A stretch of DNA of 64,000 nucleotides from Sanguibacter inulinus (lineage in GTDB: Bacteria; Actinomycetota; Actinomycetes; Actinomycetales; Cellulomonadaceae): assembly GCF_013415325.1 (NCBI RefSeq), contig NZ_JACBYE010000015.1, positions 1 through 64,000 on the forward strand. The letters run 5' to 3'. Both the position numbers and the translations under genes were made by a program. Every line of letters starts with the position of its first letter. Positions within the stretch are counted from its first letter, which is position 1. The notes beneath the pieces are model-generated. The model did no database searches. It saw only the letters and a program-made list of their open reading frames with translations, and was not told the origin of the DNA. This document shows positions 17,865 through 26,571 of this stretch, one piece after another.

Positions 17865-18434
17865 ATGGCACGCGCAGGCATCACCCCGGCTCGCCTCGCC
17901 AAGGCCGCCGCCGAGCTGGCCGACGAGGCCGGCTTCGAGCACGTGACGGCCGCCGAGGTCGCGCGGCGCGTCGGCGTGCAGACCGCGAGCCTGTACTCGC
18001 ACGTGGCCGGGACCCCCGCGCTGCGCGAGAGCGTGTCGCTGCTCGCCCTCGCCGAGCTCGCCGACCGTGCCGAGGCAGCCGTCCTCGGACGCACGCGTCG
18101 CGACGCCCTCGCCGGCCTGGCCGACGCCTTCCGCGACTACGCCCGCGAGCACCCCGGACGCTTCGCAGCGACAGTCGTCCCGCTGTCCCCCGAGACCGCC
18201 CGGGCGAGCGCCGGCCCACGGCACGCGCGCCTCATCGAGGCCGTGCTGCGCGGCTACGCGCTCGACGGAGCCGTGCACGTGCACGCCACCCGGCTGCTCG
18301 GCAGCACGATCCGGGGGTTCATCACCCTCGAGGCAGGCGGCAGCTTCGACCACAGCTCGCCAGACCCCGGCGAGAGCTGGGAGCAGATCATCGACGCCCT
18401 CGACGCCCTGCTCTCGGACTGGCCGACCCGCTGA
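17865..18434 (+). CDS. TetR-family transcriptional regulator
   Basis: 189 aa. HTH in residues about 5-50 (ITPARLAKAAAELADEAG, VTAAEVARRVGVQTASLYSHV). The C-terminal domain with RHARLIEAVLRGYAL and TIRGFITLEAGGSF matches the TetR subgroup with a WHG-like effector domain. The ATG at 17865 is preceded by GAGAGG; an upstream in-frame ATG lies inside the operator and is rejected. It probably represses itself and the SGNH hydrolase gene 73 bp downstream. Confidence 0.88.
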   Translation: MARAGITPARLAKAAAELADEAGFEHVTAAEVARRVGVQTASLYSHVAGTPALRESVSLLALAELADRAEAAVLGRTRRDALAGLADAFRDYAREHPGRFAATVVPLSPETARASAGPRHARLIEAVLRGYALDGAVHVHATRLLGSTIRGFITLEAGGSFDHSSPDPGESWEQIIDALDALLSDWPTR

Positions 18435-18458
18435 CCCCGTCGGCCCGCCGCACCCCAT

Positions 18459-18494
18459 CAGCACCAGCACCAGCACCAGCACCAGCACCAGCAG
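18459..18494 (+). repeat. CAGCAC hexamer repeat in a U-free leader
   Basis: Five copies of CAGCAC plus CAGCAG lie between the TetR gene and the SGNH hydrolase ATG. The coding strand has no T from about 18460 to the ATG at 18508. It may be an unstructured leader or a slippage-prone spacer. Confidence 0.7.
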
Positions 18495-18507
18495 AGACGA
18501 GCACAGC

Positions 18508-19692
18508 ATGACCTCCGCCCTCACCTCCATCCCGCTGACCCAGGACGTAGTCCGTGGCGCCGCCGAGCTCGAGCCGACAGGCCGCGGCGTGCGCATCCAC
18601 CGTCTGCCGGCCTGGGCGCGGGCACAGTGCGCCGACCCGCAGCTCGCGATGGTCGAGGCGCAGGCCTCGGGCGTCAGGATCGCCCTGCGCACCACGGCGA
18701 CCGTCGTCGAGCTCGACCTGATGAGGACCCGCACCGTCTACGCGGGTCTGCCCGGGCGCCCCGACGGGATCGTCGAGCTGGCCGTCGACGGCGAGGTCGT
18801 CGCGCAGGCGACCACGTCGGGGGGCACCACGGTCACCGTCGACATGACCACCGGCACCCCGAGCGTCGACGACGGTCCGGCCTTCACGGCGCGGTTCGAC
18901 GGCCTGCCGAGCACCGCCAAGGACGTCGAGCTGTGGCTCCCGCACAGCGAGACCCTCGAGCTCCTCGATCTCCGGGCGGATGCTCCCGTCGAGCCCACCC
19001 CCAGCGAGCGTCCGGTCTGGGTGCACCACGGCAGCTCGATCAGCCACGGCTCCAACGCCACGCACCCCACGGGCATCTGGCCCGTCGTCGCGACCCGTCG
19101 CTCCGGTGTCGACCTCGTGAACCTCGGCTTCGGGGGCAGCGCCCTCCTCGACCCCTTCGTGGCCCGCGTCATCCGCGACACCCCCGCCGACCTGATCAGC
19201 CTCAAGCTCGGCATCAACCTCGTGAACTCCGACCTGATGCGGCGCCGTGCCTTCGGTCCCGCCGTCCACGGGTACCTCGACACCATCCGCGACGGCCACC
19301 CGTCAACCCCGCTGCTCGTGATCTCGCCGATCTACTGCGCGATCCACGAGACCACCCCCGGTCCCGGTGCCTTCGACGTCGCAGCCCTCGCCGAGGGACG
19401 GATGGCCTTCGCGGCGACAGGTGACCCGGCCGAGGCCACCGAGGCCCCCACCGGCAGGCTCACGCTCGCTGTGATCCGCGACGAGCTCGCCCGGGTCGTC
19501 CACGAGCGCCAGGCCCACGACCCGAACCTGCACTACCTCGACGGCCGCGAGCTCTACTCCGAGGCTGACGCCGCCGAGCACCCCCTGCCCGACAACCTGC
19601 ACCCCGACGCGGCGACGCACCAGACGATGGGCGAGAGGTTTGTCGAGCGTGGGATGAGGCTCAGCCTCAGCCGAGCGGCGACGGGATCTTGA
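18508..19692 (+). CDS. SGNH/GDSL-family hydrolase
   Basis: 394 aa with a beta-rich N-terminal domain (about 1-165) and a C-terminal SGNH esterase fold. Block I is VHHGSSISHGS (nucleophile Ser), block II NLGFGGSA, a block III variant is KLGINLVN, and block V is DNLHPDAATH with the Asp/His pair. Such two-domain proteins deacylate carbohydrates or small esters. There is no signal peptide, so action is cytoplasmic. No Shine-Dalgarno is visible; the leader is the CAGCAC repeat. The TetR gene upstream likely controls it. The 3' end overlaps the next, convergent gene by 26 bp. Confidence 0.85.
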   Translation: MTSALTSIPLTQDVVRGAAELEPTGRGVRIHRLPAWARAQCADPQLAMVEAQASGVRIALRTTATVVELDLMRTRTVYAGLPGRPDGIVELAVDGEVVAQATTSGGTTVTVDMTTGTPSVDDGPAFTARFDGLPSTAKDVELWLPHSETLELLDLRADAPVEPTPSERPVWVHHGSSISHGSNATHPTGIWPVVATRRSGVDLVNLGFGGSALLDPFVARVIRDTPADLISLKLGINLVNSDLMRRRAFGPAVHGYLDTIRDGHPSTPLLVISPIYCAIHETTPGPGAFDVAALAEGRMAFAATGDPAEATEAPTGRLTLAVIRDELARVVHERQAHDPNLHYLDGRELYSEADAAEHPLPDNLHPDAATHQTMGERFVERGMRLSLSRAATGS

Positions 19693-20362
19693 TCGACCTG
19701 AACCCGTCACCCGACCGGGTCGGCTGCCAGCGCCGCCAGTGCTTGGTCGACAGCGTGACAGGGGCGTGCTCCTGGACGTGGCGGGCCGCCGGGGCGAGGC
19801 GCTCGTCTGCGGGGAGGTTCATCCAGAGCGAGAGCGTCGAGCCCGAGGTGCCGTAGATCGCGCGGATCCCTGAGGCGCCCAGGAGGCGTCCGTAGCCGTC
19901 GACCGCGAAGCCGCCGAAGACCTCCGGGGCGATGTCGGCCCAGGGCTCACCCGTGCCCGGGTCGACGAGGGTGACCGCGAGCGAGTGCGTGAGCACGGCG
20001 AGCGGTGCCCGGTATCGCGTGGTCTGCGGACCGACGTCGACCAGCTCGGCGAGGACCTCGTCGACCGTGTCGCTGCGGACCACCCACTCGGTGTGCGTCT
20101 GAGAGCGGTGGCGCGGTCCGCCGAGACGCTCGGTCGCAAAGGCCCTGAGCCTGTCGGTCGGGGCCGCGTCACCAGCGGTCGAGACCTGGAAGGACCAGGT
20201 CGGTGGTCCTTCAGTCTGCGTGCAGGCGTCGAGGAACCGCTCCACCCGCTCCTTGGCGCTCGTGGGGGTCTTCACCCGGAGGGCGTGCGCTCCCCCGGAT
20301 GCTGCGGGCAGCCCGTCGTAGGTCACGACCTGGAGGGGTCCGGCGGCTTCGCTCGACGTCAT
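19667..20362 (-). CDS. Hypothetical protein
   Basis: 231 aa, soluble, no family recognised. Features seen: ALRVKTPTSAKERVERFLDACT at the start of a helix-rich part, WVVRSDTVDEVLAELVDVG, and a central strand-rich segment with GFAVDGYGRLLGASGIRAIYG. It may start at ATG 20362 or at ATG 20371; AGGATG-like sequence precedes the former. The convergent overlap with the hydrolase end is real on both frames by codon bias. Confidence 0.6.
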   Translation of the reverse strand: MTSSEAAGPLQVVTYDGLPAASGGAHALRVKTPTSAKERVERFLDACTQTEGPPTWSFQVSTAGDAAPTDRLRAFATERLGGPRHRSQTHTEWVVRSDTVDEVLAELVDVGPQTTRYRAPLAVLTHSLAVTLVDPGTGEPWADIAPEVFGGFAVDGYGRLLGASGIRAIYGTSGSTLSLWMNLPADERLAPAARHVQEHAPVTLSTKHWRRWQPTRSGDGFRSIKIPSPLG

Positions 20363-20448
20363 GCGCAGCATCCTAGGGCGGTGAGCCGACGCCCGGCCGG
20401 GCAGCCCACTGCGTCCACCGGGCAGCCCACAGCGTCCGAACAGGACGC

Positions 20449-20486
20449 ACGAGGCGCGCCGACAGTCTCCGGTCGACGCGCCTCGT
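20449..20486 (-). terminator. Terminator hairpin after the GH3 gene
   Basis: A 15-position stem with one mismatch (ACGAGGCGCG-C-CGAC against GTCG-A-CGCGCCTCGT) and an 8-nt loop, about 100 bp downstream of the beta-glucosidase stop. Confidence 0.65.
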
Positions 20487-20582
20487 GTCTCAGGTCATCT
20501 CCAGCTCGAGCATCGCTGGCTGTGTGCGACGCCGAGCTCAGGCTCAGCCCTGGTCAGACCGCACTGCGGGCGCTGGCCCAGG

Positions 20583-23069
20583 TCACGCCTCGTCGCGTCC
20601 CGCCGACAGCGCCGTGACCGTGTCGCGCAGCGTCCCCAGACCCAGGGTCAGCTGCAGCACGTTGCGCGCCGTCCGCTGGACCTCGCCGAGCGAGATCCCG
20701 TCAGGCTGGGCCAGCGAGGTGAGCAGCGACGCCTGGGCGACCTGGTCGAACTCGCCCGTGATGTGGTCGAACCAGCCACCGGGCATGAACACGTCGACCT
20801 GCGCGCGGACGCGGTACGCGTCGTCCGTGACCGTGGGGAAGTCGGGGTCGGTGTCGTGCTGCATCCACCAGTCGGTCACGACGGTGCCTGTGAAGCCCCA
20901 CTCGTCACGGAGGATCTGCGTGCAGAGCTCGTCGTTGTAGTGCGACCAGACGCCGTTGATCTTGTTGTACGAGGTCATGATCGTGCGGGGAGCCGACTCG
21001 GTGATCGCGATCTGGAACCCGCGCAGGTAGATCTCACGGAGCGCACGCTCGGAGACGCGCGAGTCGTTGAGGTTGCGGTTTGTCTCCTGGTTGTTCGCCG
21101 CGAAGTGCTTGGGGCAGGCTGCGACGCCGGCCTCCTGGACTCCCCCGATGACGGCGGCGGCCACCAGGCCCGTGACGAGCGGGTCTTCGGAGAAGTACTC
21201 GAAGTTGCGTCCGCACAGCGGGTCGCGGTGGATGTTCATGCCCGGGCTGAGGAGCACGTGCGTGTTCTTGCGGACCATCTCCTGGCCGTGGGCTGCCGCG
21301 AGGCGGCGCACGAGCGGGGTGTTCCACGTCGCGGCGAGCGCAGCGCCCGAGGGCAGCAGCGACGCGTAGGCGGAGAGGCGGATGCCGGAGGGTCCGTCGG
21401 TCGTGGTGACCGGCGGGACGCCCTTGGCACGCAGCGACTCGCTGATCCCGGCGAAGACGCCGGCGTTGCCGGCGGCGCCGAGCTCGCTGCCCATGACGCG
21501 GTCTCCGCGGGTGAGCGCCTCGAGCTCGTCGTCGGTGAGCTGGGCGACGAAGGCGTCGAGGGTCGCGGTGCCCGCGGCCACGTCGGCGAGGGTGATGCCC
21601 TGGTCGCCGGTCTGCTCGACGGCGGGGACCTGGCGGGCCTCGATGCGCTCACGGCGCGAGGACTGGCGGGTGGGGACGTCCTGCCAGGCGATGACAGCCT
21701 GGCCTGCGGCGTCGCGGTCGAGGGTCATCCGCTGGAAGGCGTGCTCGGCCTCGGGGGCGCAGGCCTCGGCGAGCTGCTCGACGACGCGCAGCTCGTCGAG
21801 GGTGAAGGACCCGGACTCGGTGGCCGTGCGGACGTCGGTCCCGACGTAGACCGTGTAGGTGCCGGCCTCGAGGACGTAGGCGGACCTGTGGCCGGTGACG
21901 CCCGAGTCGTCGTAGGAGGCGAGCGAGGCGACCGGGAAGGACAGGTCGACGGTGTCGTCCTCACCCGGTGCGAGCTGGCGGGACTTCGCGAAGGACGTGA
22001 GGACGCGGGCCGGCTTGCCGAGGCTGCCGTCGGGCGCCTGGACGTAGACCTGGACGACCTCGGCTCCCGGGTGCTCCGACCCGGTGTTGGTCACGGTCGC
22101 CGAGACCGTCACGTCGGTCTCGGACGTCTCGACCGTCGTCGCGACGTCGAAGGTCGTGTACCCGAGGCCGAAGCCGAAGGGGAACAGCACCTTCTCGGGG
22201 GCGAAGGTCTCGAAGTAGCGGTAGCCGACGTAGATGTCCTCGGCGTAGTCGTTGTGCTCGAGGCCGCCGAAGTTCGGTGCGCTCGGGTAGTCCTCGTAGT
22301 GACGGGCGATGGTGTCGGTCAGGCGCCCACCGGGCACCTGGACGCCCGTGAGCACGTCGGCGACCGACCGCGCACCCTCCATGCCGCCCTGCCACGCGTA
22401 GAGCACCGAGGAGATCTTGTCGCCGTACTCCTCGAGCCAGGCGAGGTCGATGACGTTGCCGCAGTCGAGGACCACGACTGTGCGCTCGAACTCAGCAGTC
22501 ACGGAGTCGAGGAGCGCACGCTCGTCGTCGGTGAGGTAGTAGCTGCCGGGCTCGAGGGTGTTCTCGCGGGCCTCGCCCGCGGCGCGGCCGATGACGACGA
22601 CAGCGGCGTCGGTGCGCGACGCGGCGGCGCGGACGGTCTCGCGCTCGATCGGCATCTCCTCGAAGTACCGGGGCCAGTTGCCCCAGGTGCCCTCGTCAGG
22701 CTGGTTGTCCTTGGACCACTGCGTGTAGAGGCCGGCGAGCTCGGCGTCGACGTCGACGACGGCCGCGTCGCGCAGGGCGTCGAGGAGGTTCCAGGAGTAC
22801 GGGGCGTTCACGTCGCCACCCGAGCCGTAGCCCACGGTGAAGTAGTCGACCTGCACGCGGGAGAACAGCGCGACGCGCGCACGCTGTGCGAACGGGAGCG
22901 TGCCGTCGTTGCGCAGCAGGACAGCGCCGTCCGCGGCAGCCTCACGGCAGAGTGCGGCGAGCTCGGGGTCGACCCAGGTGTCGGTGTCGACCAGGCTCGT
23001 CGACGCCTGCGCCAGCTCCTGCTCACCGGCCGAGAGCTCCGTGGTGGGGGTGTCCGACGGCGTGTTCAT
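20583..23069 (-). CDS. GH3 beta-glucosidase with inverted domain order
   Basis: 828 aa. The GH3 C-terminal (alpha/beta sandwich) domain comes first (about 45-260, with VVVIGRAAGEARENTL, which carries the probable acid/base Glu loop), then an Fn3-like domain (about 380-440). The (alpha/beta)8 barrel is last (about 520-790), including TTDGPSGIR, KHFAANNQETNR and the nucleophile segment TGTVVTDWWM (Asp about 733). This permuted order is known from Ruminococcus albus- and Butyrivibrio-type beta-glucosidases. It has no signal peptide, so it cleaves imported oligosaccharides. The ATG at 23069 follows GGAG; the 28 upstream codons are not conserved in character. Confidence 0.92.
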   Translation of the reverse strand: MNTPSDTPTTELSAGEQELAQASTSLVDTDTWVDPELAALCREAAADGAVLLRNDGTLPFAQRARVALFSRVQVDYFTVGYGSGGDVNAPYSWNLLDALRDAAVVDVDAELAGLYTQWSKDNQPDEGTWGNWPRYFEEMPIERETVRAAASRTDAAVVVIGRAAGEARENTLEPGSYYLTDDERALLDSVTAEFERTVVVLDCGNVIDLAWLEEYGDKISSVLYAWQGGMEGARSVADVLTGVQVPGGRLTDTIARHYEDYPSAPNFGGLEHNDYAEDIYVGYRYFETFAPEKVLFPFGFGLGYTTFDVATTVETSETDVTVSATVTNTGSEHPGAEVVQVYVQAPDGSLGKPARVLTSFAKSRQLAPGEDDTVDLSFPVASLASYDDSGVTGHRSAYVLEAGTYTVYVGTDVRTATESGSFTLDELRVVEQLAEACAPEAEHAFQRMTLDRDAAGQAVIAWQDVPTRQSSRRERIEARQVPAVEQTGDQGITLADVAAGTATLDAFVAQLTDDELEALTRGDRVMGSELGAAGNAGVFAGISESLRAKGVPPVTTTDGPSGIRLSAYASLLPSGAALAATWNTPLVRRLAAAHGQEMVRKNTHVLLSPGMNIHRDPLCGRNFEYFSEDPLVTGLVAAAVIGGVQEAGVAACPKHFAANNQETNRNLNDSRVSERALREIYLRGFQIAITESAPRTIMTSYNKINGVWSHYNDELCTQILRDEWGFTGTVVTDWWMQHDTDPDFPTVTDDAYRVRAQVDVFMPGGWFDHITGEFDQVAQASLLTSLAQPDGISLGEVQRTARNVLQLTLGLGTLRDTVTALSAGRDEA

Positions 23070-23334
23070 GTGATGAGGCTCCTGGTGGTCGGGGGTGCTG
23101 GCGGCGGACCCGTCTGGTGCGCGGGCCGCGACGCCCGTGAGATGACGTCGCACGTCACGATACCCAACTGAACGAGCGAAAGGTGTTTTTCCCGGGTGCG
23201 TCTCTCAGGTTCGAGCACCGACCGCTCGGCGGTGCTCCCGGGGCGACGGAGAGAACTCTCCATCGACCTCCCCGGTGCCCAGGTGGTGGGATCGACCCGA
23301 CCCACTCGTGCCGCTGCCCCCGGGAGAGACACCG

Positions 23335-24213
23335 ATGCCGACCTTCACCCACTTCATGGCCCACGCGCCGATCGACGAGCAGACCGTCGCACGGTTCGCG
23401 CCCACGGTCCCCGCCGAGGTGGTGTCGGCGTGGCGCGAGCACGGGTCGGGCTACGTGTCGGACGGGTACTTCAGGTTCGTCGACCCGGGCCACGCCGCGC
23501 AGATGCTCGAGGGCACCATGAACCTGCCCGTGGGGTCGACGGTCCTGTTCACGACAGCCCTCGGCGACCTCGTCGTGCACCTCGGCGGACGGTACCTCGT
23601 GGTCAAGTTCCGCTGGGGCGTGATCGACGTGACGCCCGTGGGGACAGGCTTCCCCGACCTCCTGCGCCTCATGGAGGACCCGGCCGCCCGCGATCTCTCC
23701 TTCGAGTGGTCCCCGTACCTGGAGGCCGGTCAGCGCACCGGTGTGCCCAGCATGGACGAGGTCCTCGGCTTCGTGCCGATGCTGGCGATGGGCGGGGCTC
23801 CCGTCGCGGCGAACCTGCAGCGGATGGGCTTGTGGGAGCACCTCGCGATCATCGCGCAGATGGCCGGCGTGCCCACGGTCCGGGGCGACCTGCGCACACC
23901 CGAGACCGACCGTCCGGTCCCGGCACCCGTCCCCGTCGAGAGGTCCCAGCTCTCCCCCACCCTCGAGCCGCTGGCCGCCCGCGGCGAGAGCCTCTTCAGG
24001 CAGCTCGCGACGAAGACGGGGCAGGGGATGACCGACCCGTTGACCTTCGTGCCCGTCGACGACGGCGTCGCCGTCGTGCGCGCCGTCCGCGGCGGGGGCA
24101 CGATCTTCGTCGGACCGGACCAGACCGTGCTCTACAGCGGCTCGTCGCTCAGCTTCGACGACGGGGTGCGCGCCTTCCGGAGCGGGATGCGGACTGCACC
24201 GGAGAAGTTCTGA
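23335..24213 (+). CDS. GAD-like/DUF1851 domain protein (immunity type)
   Basis: 292 aa. The N-terminal 110 residues (FMAHAPIDEQTVARF, WREHGSGYVSDGYFRFVDP) match the GAD-like domain, followed by a DUF1851 (Tdi1 C-terminal)-like region with a conserved central GVIDVTPVGTGFPDLL. These domain pairs occur in immunity proteins of contact-dependent and type VI toxins in proteobacteria and as orphans in actinobacteria. No toxin gene is adjacent. The ATG at 23335 is preceded by GGGAGAG. The function here is inferred only from the domain family. Confidence 0.7.
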   Translation: MPTFTHFMAHAPIDEQTVARFAPTVPAEVVSAWREHGSGYVSDGYFRFVDPGHAAQMLEGTMNLPVGSTVLFTTALGDLVVHLGGRYLVVKFRWGVIDVTPVGTGFPDLLRLMEDPAARDLSFEWSPYLEAGQRTGVPSMDEVLGFVPMLAMGGAPVAANLQRMGLWEHLAIIAQMAGVPTVRGDLRTPETDRPVPAPVPVERSQLSPTLEPLAARGESLFRQLATKTGQGMTDPLTFVPVDDGVAVVRAVRGGGTIFVGPDQTVLYSGSSLSFDDGVRAFRSGMRTAPEKF

Positions 24214-24255
24214 TCCCTAGGCCTTCTGTCGTCGGGAGCGGTGGTCGGGGTGCCG

Positions 24256-24261
24256 TACGCT
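24256..24261 (+). promoter_or_regulatory. -10 box TACGCT, leaderless geometry
   Basis: TACGCT ends 7 nt before the ATG of the SDR gene at 24269. Confidence 0.5.
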
Positions 24262-24268
24262 CTCCGAC

Positions 24269-25114
24269 ATGGCTACTGCTCTCATCACGGGCGGCACGTC
24301 AGGCATCGGTGCGGCCTTCGCCGAGGCGCTGGCCTCCCGTGGCGTCCACCTCGTCCTCGTGGCGCGAGACGCGGCACGCCTCGCGGTCGCCGCGCAGCGC
24401 CTGACCGCAGCGCACGGCATCGAGGTCGAGACCCTCAGCGCCGACCTGGCCGACCGCGCAGACGTCCTGCGGGTCGCCGACCGCCTCGAGGACGAGGACC
24501 GTCCTGTCGACCTGCTCGTCAACAACGCCGGGGCGGGTGTGCGCACCCCGCTCGTCTCGCGCGACCTCGCCTCGCACGACCTCGGCCTCGACGTGATGTG
24601 CCGTGCCGTCCTGGTCCTCGGCGGGGCGGCCGGGCGGTCGATGGCCGCGCGCGGCTCGGGGGCCATCATCAACGTGTCGAGCCTGCAGAGCCTGTTCACG
24701 ACGGGGTCCTACGCCGCGATGAAGGCCTGGGTCACCTCGTACTCCCAGGGCCTCTCCGTCGAGCTCCAGGGCACGGGCGTCACCGTCACCGCTGTCCTCC
24801 CGGGGTGGGTGCGGACGGCGTGGCACTCCCCCGACGGCGACCGCCGCAGCTCCGTCCCCGGATGGCTCTGGACGGAGCCCGAGGTCGTCGCTGCTGCAGC
24901 GCTCCGGGCCAGTGCCCGCGGGCGAGCCGTCTGCATCCCCACCTGGCGGTACGCCGTCATCGGCTGGTGGGCACGCCACCTCCCCCGGCCGGTCGTCCGC
25001 TGGGTCTCCGCTAGGATCTCGTCGAGCAGGCGCGACTCCCAGCAGAGCAGGCGCGAGTCCCAGCAGAGCGTGCAGGCAGCCGCGCCGCACGACGGACGGG
25101 GCCAGGGCTCGTGA
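24269..25114 (+). CDS. Short-chain dehydrogenase/reductase
   Basis: 281-aa classical SDR. Cofactor motif ITGGTSGIGAAFAEAL, then LLVNNAGAGV, catalytic Ser in INVSSLQS, and the pair YAAMK. The arrangement resembles DltE/YqjQ-like membrane-associated SDRs of lipid metabolism, and the gene is translationally coupled (GTGA overlap) to a PlsC-type acyltransferase, which supports a lipid substrate. The C-terminal tail is low-complexity and carries a duplicated SRRDSQQ segment. The -10 box is 7 nt upstream of the start. Confidence 0.9.
   Translation: MATALITGGTSGIGAAFAEALASRGVHLVLVARDAARLAVAAQRLTAAHGIEVETLSADLADRADVLRVADRLEDEDRPVDLLVNNAGAGVRTPLVSRDLASHDLGLDVMCRAVLVLGGAAGRSMAARGSGAIINVSSLQSLFTTGSYAAMKAWVTSYSQGLSVELQGTGVTVTAVLPGWVRTAWHSPDGDRRSSVPGWLWTEPEVVAAAALRASARGRAVCIPTWRYAVIGWWARHLPRPVVRWVSARISSSRRDSQQSRRESQQSVQAAAPHDGRGQGS
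25025..25066 (+). repeat. 21-bp direct repeat in the SDR tail
   Basis: Two copies of AGCAGGCGCGASTCCCAGCAG encode SRRDSQQ and SRRESQQ. The duplication is in frame and lies outside the catalytic domain. Confidence 0.85.
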
Positions 25115-25902
25115 GGCTCGACCGCTTCAGGTCCAAGACCGTCGCCGCCGTCCGCTTCGTCGCCCAGCGCGGTCTCCTCAAGCCCGTCGTGCGATGCGTC
25201 GTCAAGGTCTCCGTGCACGGCGAGGACCAGCTGACCGACCTGCGGCCGCCGTTCATCGTCGTCGCGAATCACGCGAGCCACCTGGACGCACCGGTGATCC
25301 TGGGGTGGCTGCCTCGCCGGCACTCCCGTTACCTGGCGGCGGGCGCCGCGGCGGACTACTTCTTCGACGTGTGGTGGCGCAAGTGGCTCACCATGCTGTT
25401 CTTCAGCGCATTCGCGATCGAGCGCAAGGGCGAGCGCAAGCGCGGCGGAGTGTCCCGCAGCCTGCTCGATCGCGGCGTCCCGCTGCTGATCTTCCCTGAG
25501 GGGGGCCGCTCCAAGTCGGGTGCCGTCCGCCCCTTCAAGCGTGGCGCGGCAGCCCTGGCGATCATGTCTGAGGTGCCGTGCGTGCCCGTCGCGCTCGTCG
25601 GGACCTCAGCCGCGATGCCCAGCGGGGCCACCTGGCCCACGCGGGGGCGCCCGCCCGTCGACGTCGTCATCGGCGCGCCGATGCTCCCCGGGCCCGAGGA
25701 CACTCCCGTGACCTTCACCGCTCGGCTCTCCGCGGAGGTCCTCAGGCTCCACGCCTCGGTGGCCACCACGCCGGTCCTCGTCCAGGACGACACGGTCCCG
25801 CCGGCGCCGTCGGGCACCCGCGCGCCGAGGCCCTCGCGCACCGAGGTCGCAGAGGTCACCAAGGTCACCGCCGAGCGGCCGACGGTCGACGGTCCCGGCT
25901 AG
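25111..25902 (+). CDS. 1-acyl-glycerol-3-phosphate acyltransferase-like (PlsC family)
   Basis: 263 aa. Acyltransferase block I is VVANHASHLDAP (H-x4-D), block III LLIFPEGGRSKSG, and block IV VPCVPVALVGT. It is expected to acylate a lysophospholipid or related alcohol at the inner membrane face. The GTG start overlaps the SDR stop (GTGA), so the two genes are co-translated. The last 40 residues form a disordered Pro/Thr/Arg tail. It is one of three PlsC-family genes in the window. Confidence 0.88.
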   Translation: MRLDRFRSKTVAAVRFVAQRGLLKPVVRCVVKVSVHGEDQLTDLRPPFIVVANHASHLDAPVILGWLPRRHSRYLAAGAAADYFFDVWWRKWLTMLFFSAFAIERKGERKRGGVSRSLLDRGVPLLIFPEGGRSKSGAVRPFKRGAAALAIMSEVPCVPVALVGTSAAMPSGATWPTRGRPPVDVVIGAPMLPGPEDTPVTFTARLSAEVLRLHASVATTPVLVQDDTVPPAPSGTRAPRPSRTEVAEVTKVTAERPTVDGPG

Positions 25903-26096
25903 AGGGTCGCGTTGCTATCGTGGTGGTGGCACCTTGTGTGCCCTCACGCAGTCGATGACGAAGTGCTCGTCTGACACGTCCGCAGAGAGGACTGGCCCCG
26001 GCCAGGACACGTCCGCGGTGGAGATTGCGCAACCGAACCGACCGGGGCGGTTGTCATCACCATGCCGCTGCGCGGCGCGAGCGAAGGGCGGACACC

Positions 26097-26477
26097 ATGT
26101 CCACCACCACGACAGGCAAGACCGACAAGACCGACAAGGCGACGCAGGACCTCCAGGACGTCGTCGCGAAGATCTCCGGATGGCCCGAGCCCTACGCGAC
26201 CATCGGCACCCGTCTGCACGAGACGATCCTCGCGGCAGGCCCGAAGCTCAAGCCGCGGATCTGGTACGGCATGCCGGGCTACGCGACCAGCCGGACGGCG
26301 CCGGTCGTCGTGTTCTTCAGGCTCGACGGCGACACCATGTCGCTCGGGCTCTCGGAGAAGGCGACGGTCGCCCGCGAACCAGGGACGACGCTGCACCCCT
26401 CGGCGTGGTTCCTCAGCGAGATCGACGACGCGACGCTCGCGAAGGTCAGCGAGCTCGTCCGGACGGCGTTCTCCTGA
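26097..26477 (+). CDS. DUF1801 / iron-chaperone-like (YdhG) protein
   Basis: 126 aa. The fold pattern of DUF1801 is visible: LHETILAAGPKLKPRIWYGMPGYA, VVVFFRLDGDTMSLGLSEKA and the acidic C-terminal helix. Members include the frataxin-like iron chaperone YdhG, but most are uncharacterised. The start at 26097 has GAAGGG upstream; a longer frame is rejected because its extension is His/Arg-rich noise. A Lys/Asp-Thr repeat (KTDKTDK) lies near the N-terminus. Confidence 0.75.
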   Translation: MSTTTTGKTDKTDKATQDLQDVVAKISGWPEPYATIGTRLHETILAAGPKLKPRIWYGMPGYATSRTAPVVVFFRLDGDTMSLGLSEKATVAREPGTTLHPSAWFLSEIDDATLAKVSELVRTAFS

Positions 26478-26571
26478 GCTGAGACTGTCGGCCCCGCTGG
26501 TGGGGCAGGTCACCCGCACGACCTTCCTCACCAGCGAGAGGGCTCCCTGCCATCAGCATCTAGCCCAGCGC

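Noticed and set aside
20763-23171. 802-codon plus-strand frame opposite the GH3 gene
   Set aside because: Composition-driven shadow, rich in Val/Asp/Gly/Arg, no motif; GH3 catalytic segments lie on the minus strand.
25903-26096. Riboswitch or small RNA before the DUF1801 gene
   Set aside because: A repeated ACACGTCCGC and scattered short pairings were seen, but no known riboswitch core or terminator pattern.
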